From Clostridiales bacterium (GTDB taxonomy: Bacteria > Bacillota > Clostridia > Lachnospirales > Lachnospiraceae): DNA of 33,078 nt. Shown here piece after piece: positions 7,722 to 16,501 of this stretch. The stretch's first letter is position 1; each line of letters begins with the position of its first letter. Under the pieces are notes generated by a model. It saw only the letters and a list, made by a program, of their open reading frames with translations, had not been told where the DNA came from and did no database searches. Location of the stretch: positions 1 through 33,078 of the forward strand of contig JALFSR010000098.1 of the NCBI GenBank assembly GCA_022778745.1, read 5' to 3'. The position numbers were made by a program, and so were the translations under genes.

Positions 7722-7799
7722 CCAAAAATACTATTTTCTCTCAAGATGTCAATATTCTCCGCTCATTTGATATATTTTTTTACATATCGGATAAAATTT

Positions 7800-9797
7800 T
7801 CATATCGTTTTATTGTTTTTCATCTCTATAGATGGATAAAAATAGGAAATAATTTCTTGATATGTTTTTCCTTGCATCGTCATTGCATACACTCCATTTT
7901 GACTCATTCCGATTCCGTGACCATTGCCACCGCCACAAATTCGATAACCACTCTTATTCTCTCCATCCATGATCGGAATACAGCATACAAATGCACTCGG
8001 AAGATAATTTGCCTCACTTTTCCCAACCCCATCTACTGATTTATTTTGGTAAATCATATCCGGCGAACCAAGAATTGCTCGAATACTGCTTTCTTGCTGA
8101 ATCAAAATTGTCTGATTTGTGCCAGTAATTTTTAATTGCGCTGCAATTCCTCCATTATATCTTTCTGTAATATCAATCGCCGTGAGCGATCCAATTTCAA
8201 TATCTGCTGCCTCTCTCACTGTTCCATCTTCCTGAAGACTTAATACGCTATGCGGACGATTTGCAGATAAAGACGAAAGTCTGCTTTTTATCATTTCTTC
8301 TAATGCTGGCAATTCAATTGAATATTCCCAGCGATACCATGGAAATGATGTCTCATAGGAAGGATAATTCTTATTTAAAATAAATGCACGAAATGTCGCT
8401 TCATCTGTTAAGTTTAAGTTTTGGGATGCATCGGCTATTGCTTTTGAAGTCAAATATGGATATGCCGCAGTAGTCCCACCCCATATTTGATTATCTGCCG
8501 TATATCCACACGAAGTTGAAAAATAATACGGAGTAATGATTTTTCCGTCTTTCGCTAAAATAAGTCCTTCTGTTTCTCTTACTCCTTGCGTGGAAATATC
8601 TTGCTGTGCAACTGCATTATATACTTGATAGTTTGTGCTGTCATCGACATGCGCACCATATTCTGGACATTGTTCCGAAGCTAATTTTTGCCATGCATAC
8701 GTTCTGGCACAAATTGCCTGTACTTTCGCTGCTTCAATTCCATATGATGCTGGCATCTCTGAAGGAACAACTCTTGTCAAATACTCCTCTACGTCAACAA
8801 TATTAATCACTGCAATCTGGTTTCCTTGTAACGTCAACTCCATCTTTCCTGGATAAGCTGGTGTTCCCTGTGCACGATGCACAGAGGCTAAACAAAGTTC
8901 TGTTTCTCCATCTGGTTCTATTATCATTGTGCCATCTATCAGCTGTTCTTTTGTAATTGTTATTGTCTCTCCTGCACTATATGAGATAATCTGACCATTA
9001 TAAGCTGTATGAAATGCCCCGCTGCTTGTAATACTCACACTGTCATGCAGTTTCTGTTTATAATCAGATGCTTGAATCAGTACACGAATTTCCCTTTCTT
9101 GGACTTGTTCAATTGGCTGTGCCTCCATCGTTTCTGGCTCTTCAATCGGCACAGGATCTTCCTCTCCAAATACACGAATAATCTCTCTCCCTTTTAATGA
9201 GATTAAAATTTGTTTCCCTATATAATAGTCAAGCGCTATTCCGTCAAATCCAAGTATTCCTATATCAGTATAAGCTTCCCATGGCTTTGCATCTGCAAGA
9301 TTTGCTGCAGTCTGATATAATATAACTGTTTTTCTTACTATTGTCTGATTTTGATCTATTTTTTTTAAAATATACTCATATGCCTTCCAAAACTGTTCAA
9401 AACTGACTTCCTCCATTGGATTTGTCTCTATAATTAATTCTGACATTCCTATTTTATGTAAAATCGCCGCCCACTCTTGCTGTGTCAAGTGTCCTTCTGC
9501 TGTTTTCTGATTTGGAGGCATTTGATCTATTGTAATATACCCACAACTATATAAGTAATTCATATATGGAACATACCATTTGTCATTTTCTCTTTCTGAG
9601 AAAAAAGACGCTGTTACTTGACTACAAGTTTCTTTATCTGCCAAGACCAAAGCCAATGATTTTGCTGCCCTCCCTCTGCTGATTCCTTCGGAAAGATCAC
9701 TATATGCTTCATTTTCTTTTTGCATCAGTGCTAAAAGCAAGATTACTATACAAATCCCTCCGATTATTCCAATCCACTTTCCTAATTGTCGTTCCAT
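7800..9797 (-). CDS. SpoIID/LytB-domain membrane-anchored peptidoglycan hydrolase
   Basis: A 665-residue protein anchored by one N-terminal membrane segment (about 9-26). The C-terminal half is a SpoIID/LytB domain: VVDVEEYLTRVVPSEMP with the likely catalytic Glu347, AAKVQAICARTYA, YFSTSCGYTADN, and the terminal ICGGGNGHGIGMSQNGVYAM. SpoIID-type enzymes are lytic transglycosylases that cut glycan strands without stem peptides during engulfment. The N-terminal ~200 extracytoplasmic residues contain weak SLH-like segments (WYVPYMNYLYSCGYI), and an acidic Pro-rich linker follows near 215-235. It is nearly twice as long as B. subtilis SpoIID, so it may be a LytB-like vegetative or alternative paralogue. 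AGGAGG precedes the ATG. It follows the 6S RNA gene. Confidence 0.88.
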   Translation of the reverse strand: MERQLGKWIGIIGGICIVILLLALMQKENEAYSDLSEGISRGRAAKSLALVLADKETCSQVTASFFSERENDKWYVPYMNYLYSCGYITIDQMPPNQKTAEGHLTQQEWAAILHKIGMSELIIETNPMEEVSFEQFWKAYEYILKKIDQNQTIVRKTVILYQTAANLADAKPWEAYTDIGILGFDGIALDYYIGKQILISLKGREIIRVFGEEDPVPIEEPETMEAQPIEQVQEREIRVLIQASDYKQKLHDSVSITSSGAFHTAYNGQIISYSAGETITITKEQLIDGTMIIEPDGETELCLASVHRAQGTPAYPGKMELTLQGNQIAVINIVDVEEYLTRVVPSEMPASYGIEAAKVQAICARTYAWQKLASEQCPEYGAHVDDSTNYQVYNAVAQQDISTQGVRETEGLILAKDGKIITPYYFSTSCGYTADNQIWGGTTAAYPYLTSKAIADASQNLNLTDEATFRAFILNKNYPSYETSFPWYRWEYSIELPALEEMIKSRLSSLSANRPHSVLSLQEDGTVREAADIEIGSLTAIDITERYNGGIAAQLKITGTNQTILIQQESSIRAILGSPDMIYQNKSVDGVGKSEANYLPSAFVCCIPIMDGENKSGYRICGGGNGHGIGMSQNGVYAMTMQGKTYQEIISYFYPSIEMKNNKTI

Positions 9798-9847
9798 CTA
9801 TGCCTCCTGCCTCATTTATTTTCTGCATCTAATCAAATTTTTTCGCG

Positions 9848-9882
9848 GCAGTGAAGCATATACTTCCAATTTACTTCACTGC
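9848..9882. other. Inverted repeat between 6S RNA and the SpoIID gene
   Basis: A perfect 9-bp inverted repeat, GCAGTGAAG / CTTCACTGC, with a 17-nt loop. Neither strand has a T run behind it, so it does not look like a terminator. It may fold in the 5' leader of the SpoIID-like gene. I see no recognisable sporulation-sigma promoter beside it. Confidence 0.4.
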
Positions 9883-9961
9883 TTATCCATAGCCAAATCA
9901 CCGTTTGATAGCCTGTTTGATTATATGAAGGCAGGGATTATTTCATACATCACAATTAGAC

Positions 9962-9990
9962 AAAAAAAAAGAATGATAATCCATTCTTTT
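9962..9990 (-). terminator. Intrinsic terminator of 6S RNA
   Basis: Stem GAATG / CATTC (9971-9986), extended by A-T pairs, with a 6-nt loop, followed on the minus strand by nine T (9970-9962). Confidence 0.85.
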
Positions 9991-10181
9991 TCCCAATTAT
10001 CCCAAGATGCCGTCCCTGCCACTTTGACGCCTAGCAAAGCTAGGTGGGCAACCGCAGCCAGACTTCTGCCTTCCACTGCAAAATCGGAGGCTTGACATCC
10101 GCCTGGCAATCTAGGAATCCCGTATTATGTCATGTAGGTTCAAAAAAAGCAGGATCTCGAACACCCCAGGATATTTAAGTT
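9962..10181 (-). ncRNA. ssrS: 6S RNA (RNA polymerase regulator)
   Basis: 6S RNA binds housekeeping RNA polymerase by mimicking an open promoter. The predicted 5' end (10181) is set by a consensus promoter. The RNA begins with an arm ATCCTGGGGTG (10172-10162) that pairs over 11 positions, with G-U pairs, with CATCTTGGGAT near the 3' end (10009-9999). The motifs GGGGTGTTCG and GACGGCATCTTGGGAT mirror the GAGATGTTCG and GGCGGCATCTCGGAG ends of E. coli 6S RNA. The inner part forms a long imperfect rod (for example CACCTAGC / GCTAGGCG). A strong terminator closes the gene, giving about 200-220 nt, a normal length. A 62-codon frame across the region has no protein-like character. Assignment is from structure and end motifs, not a covariance search. 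Confidence 0.85.
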
Positions 10182-10187
10182 ATTTTT

Positions 10188-10216
10188 ATTATAACCTATG
10201 TTTGTTCATTTGGCAA
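10188..10216 (-). promoter_or_regulatory. Promoter of 6S RNA
   Basis: Minus-strand -35 TTGCCA (10216-10211), exactly 17 bp, -10 TATAAT (10193-10188). It is among the best promoters in the window, as expected for an abundant RNA. Confidence 0.85.
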
Positions 10217-10273
10217 GTTAAAAAATCAACCAATTTTGTAAAATAATTGAAATTATATAAAAAGTTATCGGTC

Positions 10274-11635
10274 TTATCTGTTAGACTTTCCTTTTCTAAT
10301 CAGCATAACTATGAGAATCACTACAACAATAATAATTCCAGTCATCAGTACAGCTACAATTTCCCAATCTTCTCCAAAATACTGTATCAGCTTATCTCTC
10401 GTCTGAGTCAAAAATCTAGAAGACTGCTTAATCTGATCATGCGGTGAATCGTTTTCTGGCATTTCAATGCTGGATGATTCTTTCTCCATCTCTAACAATG
10501 AACCTTCCGCTCTTGTATCCTCTGTATTTTCTTTATTATTTTCTGTTGATTTATTATTTTTCGAGAGCTGAGACTTATCTGTAACAACATAATGAGAATC
10601 TACATAATATTCTGCGTTTCCCACCTTAATGCGGCTCCATTTATCATAAGTCGCAACACGCTGCGCAGATACGCCTTCTTTTAAAATTCCAACTTGTGTC
10701 GCATAAGAACTTGGATATTTACGAATCTTAACATTCGCATCCGCCCACACTTTATCATTGACTAACTGCCATGAAACAGCTGGATAGTTTCCTTCTAAAA
10801 TATTAAATCCATAATCAATCAGTATCTGCGTATCACTGTAGAGATTATTGTCATTTGTCTTTAATACGGCGATTACAAGAGTCTTTCCATTACGCTCCAC
10901 AGCAGTCATCAACGTTCTTCCAGCTTCTTTTGTGCGCCCTGACTTACCAGCAATAATTCCCTCACATGGAATCGTGCCAAGTATCATACGATGACCTGCC
11001 TCACAGTAACGAGCATCCTCTTTGTTTGTCTCTGGAATATTATAAGTTGGAGTAGAGGAAACTTTAACAAAGTTTTTATTTTTAATCGCTTCTCTAAAAA
11101 TTAAATCCATATCTCGTGCTGTCGTATAATGTTCTGTATCATGAAGTCCATGTGCATTCATAAAATGCGTATTCACTGCTCCAATTTGCTGTGCTCGTTC
11201 ATTCATCTTCGCTACAAATGTACCAATATCTCCATATGTATACTCTGCAATTGCATTTGCACATTCATTTCCAGAACTTAACATTAATCCGTACATAGCA
11301 TCCATAAAGCTCATTGTCTCTCCTACTTTTGCCACTGGATGAAGCGTAGAACTGATTGTTGAAATATTTAGTGCTGTTTCTGAAAAAGTAATTTCGTCAT
11401 CCAAATCTTTGCACTGCTCAAATGCAATTAATGATGTCATAATTTTTGTAATACTTGCAGGATACATACGCTCATCCATATTTTTGCTGATAATTACTTC
11501 TCCCGTATCAGCATCCATTACACAATATGCTACTGCATTTACTTCTGGTCCATTTACTTCAGCAAATGCCATAATTGGATGAAAGCACACTGTTGCCAGC
11601 AGCATCATTATGACCGAACTTATTATTCGTTTCAT
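10274..11635 (-). CDS. D-alanyl-D-alanine carboxypeptidase (S11, DacF-like) with SH3 domain and C-terminal anchor
   Basis: This low-molecular-weight penicillin-binding protein trims the terminal D-Ala of peptidoglycan stem peptides. It has a signal peptide (about 1-25, cleavage near MAFAEV) and the three S11 motifs: S61-I-T-K64, S121-G-N123 and K231-S-G233 (KSG in place of the usual KTG). A bacterial SH3-like segment lies at about 296-352 (VWADANVKIRKYPS to YYVDSHYVVT). A polar linker rich in Asn, Glu and Ser and a membrane segment at about 426-445 with a basic tail follow. C-terminal anchoring is usual for this group. It is monocistronic with its own promoter at 11752-11780. Vegetative and sporulation-specific roles (DacA, DacB, DacF) cannot be separated here. 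Confidence 0.93.
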   Translation of the reverse strand: MKRIISSVIMMLLATVCFHPIMAFAEVNGPEVNAVAYCVMDADTGEVIISKNMDERMYPASITKIMTSLIAFEQCKDLDDEITFSETALNISTISSTLHPVAKVGETMSFMDAMYGLMLSSGNECANAIAEYTYGDIGTFVAKMNERAQQIGAVNTHFMNAHGLHDTEHYTTARDMDLIFREAIKNKNFVKVSSTPTYNIPETNKEDARYCEAGHRMILGTIPCEGIIAGKSGRTKEAGRTLMTAVERNGKTLVIAVLKTNDNNLYSDTQILIDYGFNILEGNYPAVSWQLVNDKVWADANVKIRKYPSSYATQVGILKEGVSAQRVATYDKWSRIKVGNAEYYVDSHYVVTDKSQLSKNNKSTENNKENTEDTRAEGSLLEMEKESSSIEMPENDSPHDQIKQSSRFLTQTRDKLIQYFGEDWEIVAVLMTGIIIVVVILIVMLIRKGKSNR

Positions 11636-11683
11636 ACATTTTCCATCTTTCTTCTATAATTTTCTTTTTTATTTCATAGGAAA

Positions 11684-11731
11684 CTACTCAAATTTTCCAT
11701 TTTTCTATATAATCAAGAACCCTTTGAGTAG
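11684..11731 (-). other. Inverted repeat in the carboxypeptidase leader
   Basis: A perfect 9-bp inverted repeat, CTACTCAAA / TTTGAGTAG, with a 30-nt loop, lies between the promoter and the start codon of the D,D-carboxypeptidase gene. No T run follows on the minus strand. It may fold in the leader RNA; no known family is recognised. Confidence 0.4.
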
Positions 11732-11751
11732 GATACACACTTTATTCTGAT

Positions 11752-11780
11752 ATTATAGACTATTTTCTCGAATGTATCAA
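11752..11780 (-). promoter_or_regulatory. Promoter of the D,D-carboxypeptidase gene
   Basis: Minus-strand -35 TTGATA (11780-11775), 17-bp spacer, -10 TATAAT (11757-11752). It predicts a leader of about 110 nt containing a 9-bp inverted repeat. Confidence 0.75.
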
Positions 11781-11808
11781 CTGAATTTTTTATTTTTTCC
11801 TGACATAA

Positions 11809-13095
11809 TTATTCTTTTCTAAAAATATCTTTTAATGCCTGACTAAACTTGATTGGATTGCCATAACGCAATGTTCCCATTCGATAAATTTTTGCTCCAA
11901 TGAGTCCAGCAACGACAACTGAAGCTGCAAGAATAAGAAACGAAACAATGACTTCCCACAGTTCCACTGCTCCCATCGCTGCTCTCGTAAACATCGCACT
12001 GTATGAACTAAATGGCAGGAAAGAAGCAATCTTCATTACAATTCCATCTACATTTGAAAGTTGTGCTAATACAACAAAATATACAATCATAATGATCATC
12101 TGCAGTCCACCTGCACTCTTATTGATATCTTCTGTTTTTGACACTAATGCTCCCACTGCTCCATATAAAAATGCGTAGAACAAATATCCTCCGATACCAA
12201 ATAATGCAAATATAATTAATACGTTCTCTGGTATATTCAAATATTGATCCAGCATTCCATTCCATCCTGTACGATTGATTTGATAGGAAATCAAAATAGA
12301 GCCTAATATAATTCCCATTTGGCAAATACCTGCAATTGCACCCGCAATTACTTTTCCAAAAATCAAGCTATTTGCTGATGTGCTCGTTACAAGCACTTCA
12401 ATCGAACGATTGCTTTTTTCGGTCGTTACAGATGTCGCAATCATAGCTCCGTACATAATAATCATCATAAAAATTAAAATAACAAATATATAGCAATAAA
12501 AATAATTGCTCATCATATCTTTTCCAAGTATTTCTTCTTTATGCTGAACTTCGTTTTCAAATTGAAATATTTGTGTAACTTCTTCAAAGTTCAGTTTTTT
12601 TTGTTTACAATATTCCATCTGTTTTATTACTCCAAGCAGTTTCGTAAATACTGCTGGATCATTGTTATCCATATCTTTATTTAATATGTAATAAGTAAAT
12701 TGATTCTGTGCTTCAACACAAAATCCCGCTTTTGCTTCTTTATTTTCTATTGCTTTGCGAACTTGCTGATCATTTTCTGCCTTTTGCCATGCAATTCCTG
12801 GGAAATAAACTTTCAACAATGTATTGTCTATAATTTGATCGGGATCAAATATCATATATTTTGTTTCTTGAAAATCAACTGATTCATTTTCTTCAGAAGA
12901 CTGATCCAAATCTTCCTGTTGTGCGGACTGTTCAATTTTAGCAGGTGTATCCGTATCATTGCCCATATCAATAAAATGCGGCAAAAACATCATTGCACCT
13001 AAGATAACTGCCATCAAAATCGTCGTAAGCATATAGGTCTTATTTTTTATATAATTTGTAAGCTCAAATTTTAATACAGTAGTAAACTGTTTCAT
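11809..13095 (-). CDS. ABC-2 family transporter permease (NatB-like)
   Basis: The membrane partner of the ATPase encoded just upstream, with which it overlaps by four bases (ATGA). At 428 residues it shows the type-2 exporter layout: one N-terminal membrane helix (about 19-38), a large extracytoplasmic domain (about 45-200, highly charged), then five C-terminal helices, including FYCYIFVILIFMMIIMYGAMIATSV cut by the usual TTEKSNRSIEVLVTSTS segment, typical of the NatB/YhaP class. Such pairs export sodium, peptides or drugs. The substrate is not evident, and there is no neighbouring peptide or two-component gene. Confidence 0.9.
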   Translation of the reverse strand: MKQFTTVLKFELTNYIKNKTYMLTTILMAVILGAMMFLPHFIDMGNDTDTPAKIEQSAQQEDLDQSSEENESVDFQETKYMIFDPDQIIDNTLLKVYFPGIAWQKAENDQQVRKAIENKEAKAGFCVEAQNQFTYYILNKDMDNNDPAVFTKLLGVIKQMEYCKQKKLNFEEVTQIFQFENEVQHKEEILGKDMMSNYFYCYIFVILIFMMIIMYGAMIATSVTTEKSNRSIEVLVTSTSANSLIFGKVIAGAIAGICQMGIILGSILISYQINRTGWNGMLDQYLNIPENVLIIFALFGIGGYLFYAFLYGAVGALVSKTEDINKSAGGLQMIIMIVYFVVLAQLSNVDGIVMKIASFLPFSSYSAMFTRAAMGAVELWEVIVSFLILAASVVVAGLIGAKIYRMGTLRYGNPIKFSQALKDIFRKE

Positions 13096-14027
13096 TTTTT
13101 TCCTCCCTCAGATGCATCATCTCCTACTTTTGCAACAAAAATATCATTCAAAGATGGTTTATAGTTACCAAATACATCAATTACAATGTCAGTATGCAAT
13201 ACTGCCTCTAAAAAATCTTCTCTGCGGATATCTTCTCTTAGCTTCAGCACAAGAAATTCTTTTTTCATATCCTGTACAGTCATATATGAATCAAGTTCTT
13301 TCTCACATTTTTCTTTCAATTCAGCAACTGCATAATTTTCTGCATTTAAAATATAAAGATGACGTCCATATTCTCTCTTAATTTCTTGAAGGTCTCCCTT
13401 TAAGACAATTTCGCCATGATTAATAATTGCAATATCATCACAAAATTCTTCTACATAGCTCATTTGATGACTGGAGAAAATAACAATCTTCTTATGCTGA
13501 ATTAATTCTCTTACAACATCTTTTAATATTTGAGCATTGACTGGGTCTAATCCGCTAAATGGCTCGTCCAAAATTACGATTTCTGGATCACAGACTAATG
13601 TCGATGCTAACTGTACTTTTTGCTGGTTTCCTTTAGACAGTGTTTCCAGCTTCCGATTCCAATATTGGTCAACTTCAAGTCGCTCTAACCACTTTTTTGC
13701 ATTCTGAACTGCCTCTTTCTTCTTCATGCCACGCAGCATTGCCAAATAAATAATCTGCTCCTGCACTGTTTTTTTTGGATATAATCCTCGCTCCTCCGGC
13801 AAATATCCAATTTGATGCTTTTTTCTATCAAATGCTATTCCATCTAGTAAAATTTGTCCAGCATTTGCTTTAAATACATCCATTAAAATACGGATGGTCG
13901 TAGTTTTTCCAGCACCATTTCTTCCAAGTAATCCGAGTGCGATACCACTTTCTACTTCAAATGTAATGCCATGCAAAACTTCTATATCACCAAAGCTCTT
14001 TTTGATCTCCTTTACTTCTAATTTCAT
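13092..14027 (-). CDS. ABC transporter ATP-binding protein (NatA-like)
   Basis: The 311-residue ATPase powers the adjacent ABC-2 permease. Walker A is GRNGAGKT at 35-42, the signature is the variant LSKGNQQKVQ, Walker B is IVILDEPFSGLDP, and the H-loop is IFSSHQMSYVEEF. SKGN in place of SGGQ is normal in the NatA subgroup, as is the ~90-residue C-terminal extension. AAGGAG lies upstream of the ATG, and a near-consensus promoter at 14060-14088 starts the two-gene operon. No dedicated regulator is adjacent; the GntR gene upstream belongs with Re-citrate synthase. Confidence 0.94.
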   Translation of the reverse strand: MKLEVKEIKKSFGDIEVLHGITFEVESGIALGLLGRNGAGKTTTIRILMDVFKANAGQILLDGIAFDRKKHQIGYLPEERGLYPKKTVQEQIIYLAMLRGMKKKEAVQNAKKWLERLEVDQYWNRKLETLSKGNQQKVQLASTLVCDPEIVILDEPFSGLDPVNAQILKDVVRELIQHKKIVIFSSHQMSYVEEFCDDIAIINHGEIVLKGDLQEIKREYGRHLYILNAENYAVAELKEKCEKELDSYMTVQDMKKEFLVLKLREDIRREDFLEAVLHTDIVIDVFGNYKPSLNDIFVAKVGDDASEGGKK

Positions 14028-14059
14028 ACTGTTCTCCTTTTCTTTTATCAGTCGTTTTT

Positions 14060-14088
14060 ATTATACTACTCTTTACTTGCTTTGTCAT
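14060..14088 (-). promoter_or_regulatory. Promoter of the ABC exporter operon
   Basis: Minus-strand -35 ATGACA (14088-14083), 17-bp spacer, -10 TATAAT (14065-14060), 33 bases upstream of the ATPase start. Confidence 0.75.
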
Positions 14089-14163
14089 CATTTTCTTAAT
14101 ATTTTTTTATTATTTTTCCATATTTTCGGAGTTTTTACATAATTATCTATACAAAAAGTACAA

Positions 14164-14210
14164 GGAGGTTCCTTGATTAGCGCTTAAAACACTTGAAACA
14201 AGGAACCTCC
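14164..14210 (-). terminator. Large hairpin downstream of the GntR gene, probable terminator
   Basis: A perfect 12-bp inverted repeat, GGAGGTTCCTTG / CAAGGAACCTCC, with a 23-nt loop, 69 bases after the GntR stop. On the minus strand it is followed by TTGTACTTTTTG, an interrupted T tract. Each arm is itself part of a smaller palindrome (CAAGG-N5-CCTTG), so alternative folds exist. Confidence 0.55.
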
Positions 14211-14279
14211 CTGGTTAAGTTAAAAAGTTATCGTATAAAATTTTTGGTCAATTTCTTAATACAACAATCTTCTCATCTA

Positions 14280-14981
14280 TTATTTTGTTTTTGTGGAATC
14301 TTTGATAATCTCTAACCCATTTCGATTAATATTATGAATCGTATTAACAATATGAATATTTGCAAGCTTTTCTGCTTTTTCTGCATCACGTTCTCTCATT
14401 GCCTGTAAAATCGCTTTATGTTCTTCATTGAATTCATGACTTCTTCCTTTTTGCGTCAAGGAAACTTTTCTCACTCTTTCTACATAGTGATGGAAGTCAC
14501 TTAATACATGTGCTAACATTCTGCTTCCTGAAATCTCGTACAACAACCCATGAAATCGATTATCAAGTTCATAGAGCTGTTCCAAATTTCCTTTTCTTAC
14601 ATGAAAATCTGTCAAATATGTAATTTCTTCTAACTGTTCAATCTGCTCTTGTGTAATATTCTCTGTCACAAATCTAGCACATAATCCTTCTAACAGTGAA
14701 CGCATAAGATAAATATCTTCAATATCTTTGTCTGTAATTCCGATAACATAAGCTCCCTTATTTGGAATTATTTTTACAAGACCTTCTAACTCTAACTGAC
14801 GAAGTGCTTCTCTGACAGGGGTACGACTCACTCCCAGTTCTGCTGCTACTGCTGTCTCTTTCAGTTCTTCATTTTGACTATACTTTGCGGATAAAATATT
14901 TTCTCTTAATGCATTAAATACTCGTCCTCGCAGAGAATATTTGTCTGTCACTTCTCCTTGCAACATAATATTATTCTCCAT
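14280..14981 (-). CDS. GntR-family transcriptional regulator, FadR/FCD subfamily
   Basis: A 233-residue regulator with an N-terminal winged helix (about 17-82; LGVSRTPVREALRQLELEGLV is the classic GntR recognition region) and a C-terminal all-helical FCD ligand domain (about 90-215), with DNRFHGLLYE and a later EEHKAILQAM that place metal- or acid-binding residues. FCD regulators usually sense small carboxylic acids. It lies 69 bases downstream of Re-citrate synthase on the same strand, and the promoter of that gene carries a TTGTATACAA palindrome of the GntR operator type, so control of citrate synthesis, with itself in the operon, is likely. AGGAGG precedes the ATG. Confidence 0.92.
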   Translation of the reverse strand: MENNIMLQGEVTDKYSLRGRVFNALRENILSAKYSQNEELKETAVAAELGVSRTPVREALRQLELEGLVKIIPNKGAYVIGITDKDIEDIYLMRSLLEGLCARFVTENITQEQIEQLEEITYLTDFHVRKGNLEQLYELDNRFHGLLYEISGSRMLAHVLSDFHHYVERVRKVSLTQKGRSHEFNEEHKAILQAMRERDAEKAEKLANIHIVNTIHNINRNGLEIIKDSTKTK

Positions 14982-15005
14982 GTTTCATCCTCCTACAAGT
15001 TCAAC

Positions 15006-15038
15006 ACGGAACGCCTGACTCTATCTCTAGCGTTCCGT
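15006..15038 (-). other. Hairpin between Re-citrate synthase and the GntR gene
   Basis: A perfect 9-bp stem, ACGGAACGC / GCGTTCCGT, with a 15-nt loop, fills most of the 69-bp gap and ends about 15 bases before the GntR ribosome binding site. There is no T run, so it is not a normal terminator. An mRNA processing or stability element that lowers regulator output relative to the enzyme is possible. Confidence 0.45.
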
Positions 15039-15050
15039 ATGAATGGAATT

Positions 15051-16442
15051 CTATTTTAATACAATCCTCAGTTCTTGACAATACAAATCAATCGCTGCAA
15101 CTAATTCCTCATCAGAAACAACTGTCACACGACCATCTTCATACTGCTCATCAACCCAGTTCTTTAATTTTACAACTAAATCGCTGTTTTTGTCAACTTT
15201 ATGTTCTTCATCTAAGCGATAATAATTGTTAATCCAATGTGCAATTCCTGCAAGTCCGGATGTATTAGACACTGCTACTAATGGCGGACGCTTTAAGAAC
15301 TTCTCCGTATCAAAAATATTATAAATCTCCTGATTCTTTAATAAACCATCTGCATGAATACCCGCACGAGTTACATTGAAATTCTTTCCGACAAATGGAG
15401 TACGTTCTGGAATCTTTTCTCCGATCTCTTTTTCAAAATATTCTGCAAGATCGGTAATAACTGTTGTATCCATACCGTCCAGTGTACCTTTTAACTGTGC
15501 ATATTCAAATACCATCGCTTCCAATGGAGTATTTCCTGTACGTTCTCCAATACCAAATAATGATGTATTCACTCCACTGCAGCCATACAGCCATGCTGTT
15601 GTAGAATTTGTTACTGCTTTATAGAAATCATTATGTCCATGCCATTCTAAGTTTTCACTTGGCACACCAGCATGTGTTGTCAAACCATAAATAATTCCCT
15701 GTACCGCACGTGGCATTACTGCACCTGAGAAATTTACTCCATATCCCATCGTGTCACAAGCACGAATTTTAACTGGAATTTTATACTGATCTTGAAGACG
15801 CATTAACTCCAAACAGAATGGAATTACAAATCCAAACAAATCAGAACGTGTAATATCTTCTAAATGACATCTCGGGCTAATACCAAATTCCAAACATTCT
15901 CTCACAATATGCAGATAGTGGAACATTGCCTGCTGACGTGTCATTTTCATTTTATAAAAAATATGGTAATCAGAACAACTAACAAGAATACCAGTTTCCT
16001 TTAATCCAATATCTTTAACAAGCTGGAAATCTTTACGATTTGCACGAATCCAGCTCGTTACCTCTGGAAATTGATATCCACGTTCAAGACATTTATAGAC
16101 AGCATCTCTGTCTTTCTTTGTATAAAGGAAGAACTCACTCGCGCGAACAATTCCATTTGGACCACTTAAACGATGCAAATAGTCATAAATTGTCACAATT
16201 TGCTCTGTCGTATAAGGTGCTCTTGACTGCTGTCCGTCACGGAAAGTTGTATCAGTAATCCAAATATGCTCTGGCATATTGTGAGGCACAATACGATTAT
16301 TAAATGCAATTTTAGGAACTTCATCGTATGGAAATAAATTCCGAAATGTATTTGGATTTTCTACATCTTCCAGATGGTAAATATGTTCTTCTAATTCTAG
16401 TAAATTTGTATGCTGATTCATAATAACTGAGCGATTATCCAT
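15051..16442 (-). CDS. Re-type citrate synthase (2-isopropylmalate synthase/HMGL-like family)
   Basis: This 463-residue protein has the HMGL-like TIM barrel: DTTFRDGQQSR at 64-74 (metal and base residues), EWHGHNDFYKAV with the metal-binding HGHND, and NTSLFGIGERTGNTPLE. It resembles the Re-citrate synthase of Clostridium kluyveri more than LeuA. The visible reasons are the N-terminal extension with FRNLFPYDEVPKI, the absence of a LeuA regulatory domain, and no leu genes nearby. Re-citrate synthase makes citrate from acetyl-CoA and oxaloacetate in anaerobes lacking the common Si enzyme, and icd in this window supports that. Homocitrate or isopropylmalate synthase remain alternatives. The start at 16442 has only a weak AGAAAGG 12 bases upstream; longer frames run through the promoter and operator. 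Confidence 0.82.
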   Translation of the reverse strand: MDNRSVIMNQHTNLLELEEHIYHLEDVENPNTFRNLFPYDEVPKIAFNNRIVPHNMPEHIWITDTTFRDGQQSRAPYTTEQIVTIYDYLHRLSGPNGIVRASEFFLYTKKDRDAVYKCLERGYQFPEVTSWIRANRKDFQLVKDIGLKETGILVSCSDYHIFYKMKMTRQQAMFHYLHIVRECLEFGISPRCHLEDITRSDLFGFVIPFCLELMRLQDQYKIPVKIRACDTMGYGVNFSGAVMPRAVQGIIYGLTTHAGVPSENLEWHGHNDFYKAVTNSTTAWLYGCSGVNTSLFGIGERTGNTPLEAMVFEYAQLKGTLDGMDTTVITDLAEYFEKEIGEKIPERTPFVGKNFNVTRAGIHADGLLKNQEIYNIFDTEKFLKRPPLVAVSNTSGLAGIAHWINNYYRLDEEHKVDKNSDLVVKLKNWVDEQYEDGRVTVVSDEELVAAIDLYCQELRIVLK

Positions 16443-16501
16443 ATGTATACCAAACCTTTCTAATGAACTGCTATTCAACAAATAATATTTGTTAAACTTT
16501 T

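Noticed and set aside
9921-10109. 62-codon minus-strand frame over the 6S RNA
   Set aside because: It lies inside a structured RNA gene, crosses its terminator and has no ribosome binding site or family match.
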